Assembly: GCA_018064385.1 (NCBI GenBank)
Contig: JAGHVI010000207.1
Coordinates: forward strand, 1-12,617
DNA from: Candidatus Minthenecus merdequi
Lineage (GTDB): Bacteria; Bacteroidota; Bacteroidia; Bacteroidales; Paludibacteraceae
DNA length: 12,617 nucleotides
Reading direction: 5' to 3'
Both the position numbers and the translations under genes were made by a program. Under the pieces are notes generated by a model. That model saw only the letters and a list, made by a program, of their open reading frames with translations, did no database searches and had not been told where the DNA came from. Positions 7,061 to 12,617 of the stretch are shown in pieces (the stretch's first letter is position 1; each line of letters opens with the position of its first letter).

Positions 7061-9139
7061 TTATTTGACTGTCTTTGAAAGGAATGAGTACTCACGCGAG
7101 TAACGGAGGTTCTGCTGTACGTAATTCTCATCGTACGAGATGCTCAAACCTGTGAATTTGCCATTATCATCAAACGTAGCTGTATATACAGGATTTACAA
7201 ATCCTTTGTATGGAGCCATATTCAGTTTTTCATAACGCTCAAGAATCTCTTTATGAAGGTCTTGGTCAATCTTGATTGAGTAATTCTCGACAAGATCACG
7301 AGCAGCCTTCTGGTCACCGGTTGACTTGATACGCTGAATTTCACGGAGAAGATCACCAAAAAGAGTACGAAGTTTAGCATAGTCGTTGACTACAACATAG
7401 TGTTTGCCGTCACGTACAACAAGTTCAACAGTCTTGTCCTCTCCTGAGTGCTCAAGAACCCATTTTGCAATGAGTTGACGGTTGCGCATATGTGTCTGCT
7501 CAATGTTGTCACCCAATTTGATACGAGTTGTCTGAGTCATAAGACCATTCATAATATATGCATAGAATTGTGCCTTGTAAGCATTTGTATCTGGCAAAAG
7601 ACCGAGTTCAACAAGTTTTGGGTCAGCAACATAGTAGAGTCCAAAGAGGTCTGCACGAGCCTCTTCAATTACTGCATGATACTTACCGAGAGCCTCGGGC
7701 GAAACACCAGGAGCAAGCTTTCCTGAACCATGACCCAGGCACTCGTGAAGGTCTGTATGGAGATTATCTGTAATATCTTTGTACTTGACAAGTAATTCCT
7801 TCTCAGTGTCTCCCAATACAAATTCATCGTTGAAACCAGAGTTCTTGACTGACTGTGCGTATGCTTCAGCAACATTGTCTATAGTAACTGATTTTGAACC
7901 GTATGCAGCACGAATCCAGTCAGCATTAGGAAGGTTTATGCCAAGAGCTGATGTAGGATAATTGTCTCCACCCATCATCGCTGCTGTGATAACCTTGGCA
8001 GTCACACCTTTGCACTCCTCTTTCTTGAACTGAGAGTCAACAGGGGAGTTGTCCTCAAACCATTGTGCATTATTTGAAATTTTGAGCGTGCGCTCTGTTG
8101 CCTCAAGATTCTTGAAGTTGATTACAGCCTCCCAAGCAGCTTTGATGCCAAGTGGGTCACCGTATGTCTCAGTGTAACCGCATACATAATCTATGAGCGA
8201 CTCTGTATCCTTAATCCACAATATTGCATATTCATCAAATGTCTTAAGGTCGCCAGTCTTGTAGAAATCAATCATCTTGGCAAGTGCAGCACGCTGTGCC
8301 TCAGTTTCGCATACCGCGAGAGCTTTCTCAAGCCAATATACAATCTTCGACATTGCAGCATCATAAAGTCCTCCTACTTTATAGACATCCTCAACAAGAT
8401 TACCATCACGTTTTACAAGTCGTGAGTTGAGTCCGTATGATACAGGAGTACTGTCCTCAGAATTACGCATTGCTTTATAGAATGACTCAGCCTCGGCTTG
8501 TGTCACACCCTCGCCATAATAGTTGCTCGATGAAGTGAGAAGAGCATCTTGCCCCTCTGTTTGGTTCTTATGGAGAGGCATAACTGCTGGGTCAAATATC
8601 ACAGGAAGAATCTCCGCAAATAATTCATCTTTTGACTGACCCTCAACAAGAACGGTCTTGAGCGCATCAAACGAAAGTTTGTCAAGTTGTTCCTCGAACC
8701 AAGCCTGTTGGAAACCTGGCTCAAACTTTACACCTGAATAGTGGTGGTGAATGCCATTTGAAACCCAAACACGTTTCAAATAAACCTCCATCGCCTTGTA
8801 GTCGGCTGATGTTGTGTCAATACCTTCCATTGTATAGACAGCCTCAAGAAGTGTACGGATGGCAAGGTTGTAACGCCCGTTCTGATCGTAGATGATATCA
8901 CGACCGCAGAGTGCAGCCTGCGAAAGATAATAAAGTAACTCCTGTTGCTGTAGCGTCAAATTCTCGATTCCGACAACGCGGTAACGGAGAATCTGTAAAT
9001 CAGCAAAATTATCTACAATGTAATCAAAATCCTCAATCTCAGGAGTAAAGAGTTGTTGAGGAGCAGCCTCTTTTTTCTCGTCTGAGCAGGCTGTGAGAGC
9101 TAAGATAGCCATAGCAAAAATTAAATAATACTTCTTCAT
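7061..9139 (-). CDS. Dipeptidyl peptidase III (family M49), predicted lipoprotein
   Basis: A zinc metallopeptidase that removes dipeptides from the N-terminus of short oligopeptides. The 692-residue protein has the bacterial form of the M49 zinc motif, H465-E-C-L-G-H470, and the second zinc-ligand motif EEARAD (492-497). Together these supply two histidines and a glutamate as metal ligands, with E466 as catalytic residue. The N-terminus is a lipoprotein signal with lipobox L15-T-A-C18, so the mature enzyme is anchored through C18. The following residues SDEKKE are acidic near the start, so surface export is possible. Length matches characterised Bacteroides homologues; there is no added C-terminal domain. 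It appears to be the first gene of a three-gene minus-strand unit, 2 nt before riboflavin synthase. A -7 box lies about 35 nt upstream of the start. Confidence 0.93.
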   Translation of the reverse strand: MKKYYLIFAMAILALTACSDEKKEAAPQQLFTPEIEDFDYIVDNFADLQILRYRVVGIENLTLQQQELLYYLSQAALCGRDIIYDQNGRYNLAIRTLLEAVYTMEGIDTTSADYKAMEVYLKRVWVSNGIHHHYSGVKFEPGFQQAWFEEQLDKLSFDALKTVLVEGQSKDELFAEILPVIFDPAVMPLHKNQTEGQDALLTSSSNYYGEGVTQAEAESFYKAMRNSEDSTPVSYGLNSRLVKRDGNLVEDVYKVGGLYDAAMSKIVYWLEKALAVCETEAQRAALAKMIDFYKTGDLKTFDEYAILWIKDTESLIDYVCGYTETYGDPLGIKAAWEAVINFKNLEATERTLKISNNAQWFEDNSPVDSQFKKEECKGVTAKVITAAMMGGDNYPTSALGINLPNADWIRAAYGSKSVTIDNVAEAYAQSVKNSGFNDEFVLGDTEKELLVKYKDITDNLHTDLHECLGHGSGKLAPGVSPEALGKYHAVIEEARADLFGLYYVADPKLVELGLLPDTNAYKAQFYAYIMNGLMTQTTRIKLGDNIEQTHMRNRQLIAKWVLEHSGEDKTVELVVRDGKHYVVVNDYAKLRTLFGDLLREIQRIKSTGDQKAARDLVENYSIKIDQDLHKEILERYEKLNMAPYKGFVNPVYTATFDDNGKFTGLSISYDENYVQQNLRYSREYSFLSKTVK
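7171..7201 (-). promoter_or_regulatory. Candidate internal promoter for riboflavin synthase
   Basis: On the minus strand, TTTG (7201-7198), a 19-nt spacer and TACGTTTG (7178-7171) fit the Bacteroidetes promoter pattern in both elements and spacing. It is inside the 3' end of the dipeptidyl peptidase III gene. Transcription would start near 7165, giving a leader of about 105 nt before the riboflavin synthase ATG. This would let the downstream pair be expressed independently of the peptidase. Confidence 0.5.
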
Positions 9140-9174
9140 ATTGATTGAATTTTAATAGTCTCAAATTGAATTTG

Positions 9175-9182
9175 CAAAGGTA
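9175..9182 (-). promoter_or_regulatory. Promoter -7 box for the dipeptidyl peptidase III unit
   Basis: TACCTTTG on the minus strand matches the TAnnTTTG element and lies 35 nt upstream of the ATG at 9139, in the divergent intergenic region. No good TTTG was found 19-21 nt further upstream, so only the -7 half is supported. Confidence 0.55.
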
Positions 9183-9227
9183 CGAATTTTTCTTCAAATA
9201 AAAGTGTGGAAATCGAAATTTTATTCG

Positions 9228-9235
9228 TAAATTTG
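9228..9235 (+). promoter_or_regulatory. Promoter -7 box for the rarA operon
   Basis: TAAATTTG on the plus strand, followed by C, matches the Bacteroidetes -7 element and lies 25 nt before the rarA ATG at 9261, implying a leader of under 20 nt. The -33 half is weak. It is 45 nt from the opposing -7 box at 9175-9182, so the two promoters share a compact divergent region. Confidence 0.55.
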
Positions 9236-9260
9236 CACCTCCAAAAGTATGTGACTTCAG

Positions 9261-10445
9261 ATGCAACCATTAGCTGAGAGATTCAGACCAAAACTACTTG
9301 ACGATTACGTTGGACAACAACACATTATAGGTTCTGGCGCTATTTTGCGCAAGATGATTGAGAGTGGCAACATCTCGTCTTTCATTTTGTGGGGACCTCC
9401 TGGTGTCGGCAAAACATCGTTGGCTCGCATTATAGCAAACCAACTGGATATTCCATTTTTCACTCTCAGTGCTGTGACTTCTGGTGTCAAAGATGTTCGC
9501 GAGGTGATTGAAAAGGCTCGCCAATCACAATTCTTCACCAAACATAGTGCTATTCTTTTTATTGACGAGATACACCGCTTCAGTAAATCTCAGCAGGATT
9601 CTTTGCTTGGGGCTGTCGAAAACGGTACGGTAACTTTGATTGGTGCAACTACCGAAAACCCTTCGTTCGAGGTTATCACTCCCCTGCTCTCCCGCTGTCA
9701 AGTCTATGTTCTTAAACCTCTTGATGCTGCCGACCTCCGACAAATTATTCAACGGGTTGTCAATGTGCTGAAGAACGATTATACTTTCCAGATTGACGAA
9801 GATTCTGAACTCCTCGCAAATTCCGGCGGTGATGCTCGCAAACTGCTGAATATATTGGAAATTCTGATAAATAACTGCGAAGGGCATAATGTTGTGATTA
9901 ATAACAAAATCGTTCGCACTCTTATCCTACAAAACCCTCTTGCTTACGATAAGAACGGCGAAATGCACTACGACATCATTTCTGCGTTCATAAAAAGTAT
10001 CAGGGGCAGTGATGCCAAAGCCGCAACTTATTGGTTGGCAAGGATGATTGAGGGTGGCGAAGACCCTAAATTTATCGCACGAAGACTTGTAATCGCAGCA
10101 TCCGAGGATATTGGATTAGCTAATCCTAACGCTCTGTTAATGGCTAACGCTTGCTTTGACACTGTGAACAAGGTTGGACTCCCGGAAGGTCGCATTCCTT
10201 TGGCTATGGCAACAATCTATCTTGCTAATAGCAAGAAAGATAATACTGCCTACAAAGCTATAGATGGAATGATTGATGTGGTGCGCAAAACTGGAAATTT
10301 GCCTGTTCCATTACATTTGCGCAATGCACCTACATCTCTGATGAAGGAGTTGAACTATGGTGCTGAATACAAATATCCACACGATTATCCTAACCACTGG
10401 GTTGAACAGCAATACTTGCCTGACGAATTGCTCGAAAATCAATAA
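9261..10445 (+). CDS. rarA: Replication-associated recombination protein RarA (MgsA), AAA+ ATPase
   Basis: A DNA-dependent AAA+ ATPase related to clamp-loader subunits and eukaryotic WRNIP1. It acts at stalled replication forks and gapped DNA. The N-terminus PLAERFRPKLLDDYVGQQH (3-21) is the classic family opening. Walker A is GPPGVGKTS (45-53), Walker B is ILFIDEIHRF (98-107), sensor 1 is GATTENPSF (128-136), and the arginine-finger region is PLLSRC (141-146). The lid and C-terminal tetramerisation domain follow, including YDIISAFIKSIRGSD, SEDIGLANPNAL and GMIDVV. At 394 residues it is a little shorter than E. coli RarA because the N-terminus begins right at the conserved core. The histidine kinase gene starts 9 nt after its stop, which suggests cotranscription. 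Confidence 0.94.
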   Translation: MQPLAERFRPKLLDDYVGQQHIIGSGAILRKMIESGNISSFILWGPPGVGKTSLARIIANQLDIPFFTLSAVTSGVKDVREVIEKARQSQFFTKHSAILFIDEIHRFSKSQQDSLLGAVENGTVTLIGATTENPSFEVITPLLSRCQVYVLKPLDAADLRQIIQRVVNVLKNDYTFQIDEDSELLANSGGDARKLLNILEILINNCEGHNVVINNKIVRTLILQNPLAYDKNGEMHYDIISAFIKSIRGSDAKAATYWLARMIEGGEDPKFIARRLVIAASEDIGLANPNALLMANACFDTVNKVGLPEGRIPLAMATIYLANSKKDNTAYKAIDGMIDVVRKTGNLPVPLHLRNAPTSLMKELNYGAEYKYPHDYPNHWVEQQYLPDELLENQ

Positions 10446-10454
10446 ATATAAAGA

Positions 10455-11552
10455 ATGAAAATAAACCCAAAAGTTCACCGCACAATGACTGCGCTGTCCG
10501 TCATAGGACTTGCAGTTGGTTATATTATGATTATTGCGTTGAACAACATTTTCTACGAACAAAAAATATCGCTGAGTTTTATGGTCTATTGCACTACTGC
10601 TGGTGCGCCATTCATTATTCTCGGCGGATTGTTCGTCAAATGGATGGCTAAGTTCTGCAACCGTCACTCCTGGAGCCAAAAACACTCTCACTTGTCATCG
10701 GTTATCGAAATGCTGATAAGCATTATTATGGCTATTACTTTCACTACTATAGGATTCTATTTTTTTGACCCTAACGATAATGACGGATTGACTGAACTCT
10801 TCAGACGTCAATACTACATTATCACTCTGCCGCCTGTGTCTATCATCGGTGTGCTGATGTTGTTTGTTGCAAAATATGATGACCAGGTCGATTTGGTCAA
10901 AGAACAGGAACTGCAATTGGAACAGACTCAACTCAGATTGACACAAATGCGATATCAACAACTTAAAGCGCAGGTAAACCCTCATTTTCTGTTCAACTCT
11001 CTAAATATCTTAATCTCGCTGATTAACATTGACACAAAACGCGCTGTAAAATATACCCACGAATTATCTGCAATCTACCGCTATCTGCTTGCTCACGACG
11101 AAGAAAATATATCAACAGTCAAGGAAGAACTTGAGTTTTGTCAGAAATACGCTAACATACTTATGATACGATACAACCAGGGGCTGATGGTTCAGTTTCC
11201 AAGTGTCAATAACGGAAATGCTAACACCAGGCACATTATGCCAACAGCTGTCCAATTGTTGATTGAAAATGCTTGCAAGCACAACATTGTATCAAAAGAA
11301 AATCCGCTGACCATTGACATTTCGATTGAAGACAATCATATTGTCGTATCAAACAACATAGTACCACGCTCCCACCCTGCTGATTCCACCGGTATGGGAC
11401 TTCGCGGACTTGTAGATAAATACAACATCGTGGCACACAAACAAGTAATCATAGAACAAAACCCTAAAAAATTCACCGTCAAAGTACCTTTGCTTACTGC
11501 TGACGAAATAAACGAGTTCCTATATTTAACTCAAAACGATAAAACTTTATGA
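10455..11552 (+). CDS. LytS-type membrane sensor histidine kinase
   Basis: This 365-residue kinase senses an unknown signal and phosphorylates the LytTR regulator encoded next to it. Four hydrophobic segments (about 13-33, 44-64, 84-105, 122-140) place the N-terminal half in the inner membrane without a large extracytoplasmic or recognisable ligand domain. A coiled-coil linker rich in Q, E and L (about 143-172) leads to the His_kinase (PF06580-type) domain, with QVNPHFLFNSLN (173-184) and phospho-acceptor H177. ATP-binding follows through the N-box LLIENACKHN (268-277) and a glycine-rich GMGLRG (313-318). The usual aspartate-centred G1 box is poorly preserved, as is common in this family. The stop codon overlaps the regulator start by ATGA. 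The product is named by family; the true signal cannot be inferred. Confidence 0.9.
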   Translation: MKINPKVHRTMTALSVIGLAVGYIMIIALNNIFYEQKISLSFMVYCTTAGAPFIILGGLFVKWMAKFCNRHSWSQKHSHLSSVIEMLISIIMAITFTTIGFYFFDPNDNDGLTELFRRQYYIITLPPVSIIGVLMLFVAKYDDQVDLVKEQELQLEQTQLRLTQMRYQQLKAQVNPHFLFNSLNILISLINIDTKRAVKYTHELSAIYRYLLAHDEENISTVKEELEFCQKYANILMIRYNQGLMVQFPSVNNGNANTRHIMPTAVQLLIENACKHNIVSKENPLTIDISIEDNHIVVSNNIVPRSHPADSTGMGLRGLVDKYNIVAHKQVIIEQNPKKFTVKVPLLTADEINEFLYLTQNDKTL

Positions 11553-12313
11553 AATATCTGATTATCGAAGATGAGCAACTTGCCGCATTAGAGACACAAC
11601 GACTGATAAAATGCGTTGACAATTCAGCCGAAGTTGTTGGTATATTACCATCCGTCAGCAAGTGCGAAGAGTGGTTCAACAACAATCCTCAACCCAACCT
11701 GATTTTTATGGACATCCATCTGCAGGACGGAATCTGCTTTGAGTTATTCGACAAAGTCAAAATCTCAGCACCTGTGATATTCACTACTGCCTACGACCAA
11801 TATGCTCTACAGGCATTCAAATCAAACGGTGTGGCATACCTGCTAAAACCTATTGAGAAAGAGGAACTTCACAATGCTATAAAACGTATATCCTCTTTCT
11901 CGGAAGAGGTTCAAAAATCTGCAATCAGCAATGTTGCTCAATCTCTGATGAACAAATCTTCTGGTATTGACTACATTAAACGCCTTTCAATTAAGGCTGG
12001 AGATACATATACCACCCTGCCAATCAACCAGGTTGCATATTTCTACTCTGAAGACCACTATACTTACGTGTGTACATACGAAAACAAACGCTACATCATC
12101 AATTCGTCTTTAGACGACCTTGAGGGAAGACTTGACCCAATTTTCTTTTTCCGCGCAGCTCGCAACTGCACTTTATCAATCAATGCTATTGACAAGGTTA
12201 ACAAGTTTTTCAACGGACGTCTGAGACTACACACCAATCCTAACTTTAATGGTGACATTTTTGTGTCGCGCAACAAGGTCAAGGAGTTCTTAAACTGGCT
12301 TGGCGACAACTGA
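11549..12313 (+). CDS. LytTR-family response regulator
   Basis: The 254-residue regulator joins a receiver domain to a LytTR DNA-binding domain. The receiver has acidic residues E7 and D8, phosphorylation site D55 in FMDIHLQDG (53-61), T79/T80 in VIFTTAY and K100 in YLLKPI (97-102). The LytTR half (about 145-252) begins DYIKRLSIKAGDTY, with a YFYSEDHYTYVCT strand and FRAARNCTLSINAIDKV near the end, the family's characteristic xRxHRxxLVN-like region here in variant form. When phosphorylated by the kinase encoded just upstream it should bind paired direct repeats near promoters. Such a repeat pair lies immediately after its stop codon (12319-12351). The gene is the last of the rarA unit; no strong terminator follows. 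Confidence 0.93.
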   Translation: MKYLIIEDEQLAALETQRLIKCVDNSAEVVGILPSVSKCEEWFNNNPQPNLIFMDIHLQDGICFELFDKVKISAPVIFTTAYDQYALQAFKSNGVAYLLKPIEKEELHNAIKRISSFSEEVQKSAISNVAQSLMNKSSGIDYIKRLSIKAGDTYTTLPINQVAYFYSEDHYTYVCTYENKRYIINSSLDDLEGRLDPIFFFRAARNCTLSINAIDKVNKFFNGRLRLHTNPNFNGDIFVSRNKVKEFLNWLGDN

Positions 12314-12318
12314 TATAT

Positions 12319-12351
12319 AGTAGTAAAATACTACCACTCAGCAGTAAAATA
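12319..12351 (+). promoter_or_regulatory. Candidate LytTR operator (paired direct repeat)
   Basis: Two 12-bp direct repeats, agtagtaaaata (12319-12330) and agcagtaaaata (12340-12351), differ at one base and are 21 bp apart start to start, about two helical turns. LytTR regulators bind paired direct repeats on one helix face, and the core (agtaaaat) partly resembles known LytTR sites. The pair lies 21 bp before the -33 element at 12373. The first copy also sits in a short palindrome at 12320-12334. Confidence 0.4.
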
Positions 12352-12372
12352 TAGTTATTCAGAAACAAGGAC

Positions 12373-12403
12373 TTGTAAATGTCAGAACAATGTCGTACCT
12401 TTG
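12373..12403 (+). promoter_or_regulatory. Bacteroidetes-type promoter in the 3' intergenic region
   Basis: TTG at 12373-12375, a 20-nt spacer and TACCTTTG at 12396-12403 (followed by C) match the -33/-7 pattern. It drives transcription rightward starting near 12410. No long open frame follows, so it serves a small RNA or a leader for a gene beyond the window edge. Confidence 0.7.
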
Positions 12404-12409
12404 CACCGG

Positions 12410-12517
12410 TTTTCAAAAAAAGACCAACGATGCTGGGAAGCATTGACAAATAGGTTTTAGGTAATAATTAGGAAAAGTGGCTCTGCTTGCACAATAATGC
12501 GCAGGCAGAGCTTTTTT
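12410..12517 (+). ncRNA. Candidate small RNA or attenuated leader, about 108 nt
   Basis: This stretch is bounded by a promoter (12373-12403) and an intrinsic terminator (12480-12517) and contains no credible gene. It has a hairpin at about 12428-12445 with a 7-bp stem including one G-U pair, closed by a GGGA tetraloop, then a single-stranded AU-rich linker and the terminator stem. I checked it by eye against SRP RNA, 6S RNA and preQ1-I patterns and saw no match. It may be a free-standing sRNA, or the terminated leader of a gene starting after 12600. A short ATG frame inside it (12430-12453, 7 residues) has no attenuation-like residue run. The 5' end is inferred from promoter spacing. Confidence 0.5.
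12480..12517 (+). terminator. Strong intrinsic terminator
   Basis: An 11-bp stem with one T-G wobble (outer arms gctctgc at 12480-12486 and gcagagc at 12505-12511), extended past one mismatch by two further pairs, is followed directly by six T residues (12512-12517). This is a textbook Rho-independent terminator. Confidence 0.88.
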
Positions 12518-12617
12518 GTAAGCATTCTTCCAAGTACACCCCCTAATTTTGAACCAGTTTTCAACTTCAGTTGTTGTAATTTCATAATAAAGGCAGGCGA
12601 TTGTTTCGTAAATGAAT
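12518..12617. other. AT-rich region to the window edge, no gene identified
   Basis: No complete gene or promoter match is visible. An ATG at 12612 near the edge could open a gene that continues outside, but only two codons are available. The block beginning near 12534 (gtacaccccctaatttt) loosely resembles terminal sequences of some Bacteroidales insertion elements; this is a weak impression only. Confidence 0.3.

Noticed and set aside
10312..10319. TACATTTG, a -7 type box before the sensor kinase gene
   Set aside because: No TTTG lies 19-21 nt upstream, and the gene starts 9 nt after rarA, so an independent promoter is not supported.
12410..12517. SRP RNA, 6S RNA or preQ1 riboswitch as the identity of the terminal transcript
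   Set aside because: The conserved SRP tetraloop region and preQ1 core are missing, and the length is too short for typical 6S RNA.
12457..12585. A 42-residue minus-strand open frame beginning MKLQQLK
   Set aside because: It runs straight through the strong terminator stem, has no recognisable domain and no promoter on that strand, so it is most likely chance.

Overview
The window looks like a chromosomal segment from a member of the Bacteroidota, most likely order Bacteroidales. The evidence is as follows. Several gene starts are preceded by the Bacteroidetes promoter pattern (TTTG or TTG, 19-21 nt, then TAnnTTTG) rather than by E. coli type -35/-10 boxes. Shine-Dalgarno sequences are poor throughout. 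Family content also fits: a secreted DUF1573 protein, a dipeptidyl peptidase III with the HECLGH zinc motif and a lipoprotein signal, and a LytS/LytTR pair. Genus cannot be fixed from the sequence alone.

Layout, left to right. 1-204 is non-coding and holds two small hairpins that may belong to a dispersed intergenic element. 205-1233 encodes a family 2 glycosyltransferase. 1331-1744 encodes a small secreted DUF1573 protein with its own promoter (1241-1272) and a hairpin terminator (1776-1805). 1841-5860 is a tightly packed plus-strand unit of meaB (G-protein chaperone of methylmalonyl-CoA mutase), a PAP2 membrane phosphatase and a bifunctional class A penicillin-binding protein. The first pair overlaps by 4 nt and the second by 29 nt. 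A symmetrical terminator at 5891-5922 separates this unit from a convergent minus-strand unit.

The minus-strand unit (9139 down to 5903) contains dipeptidyl peptidase III, riboflavin synthase and an unrecognised 188-residue protein, with a 2-nt gap and then an 8-nt overlap. Besides the -7 box before the peptidase, two further promoter matches lie inside coding sequence, one just upstream of riboflavin synthase and one just upstream of the unknown gene. This suggests nested transcription. Diverging from it, 9261-12313 encodes RarA (replication-associated AAA+ ATPase), a LytS-type membrane histidine kinase and its LytTR response regulator, packed as a probable operon.

The last 304 bases have no convincing gene but the densest regulatory structure: a 12-bp direct repeat with 21-bp periodicity (a candidate LytTR operator), a good promoter, a roughly 110-nt transcribed stretch with an internal hairpin, and a strong intrinsic terminator. 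This may be a small RNA or an attenuated leader controlled by the adjacent two-component system. That is the most interesting part of the window. The protein-coding genes are mostly ordinary housekeeping and envelope genes, and I saw no clear defence system, CRISPR array, tRNA, rRNA or complete mobile element.
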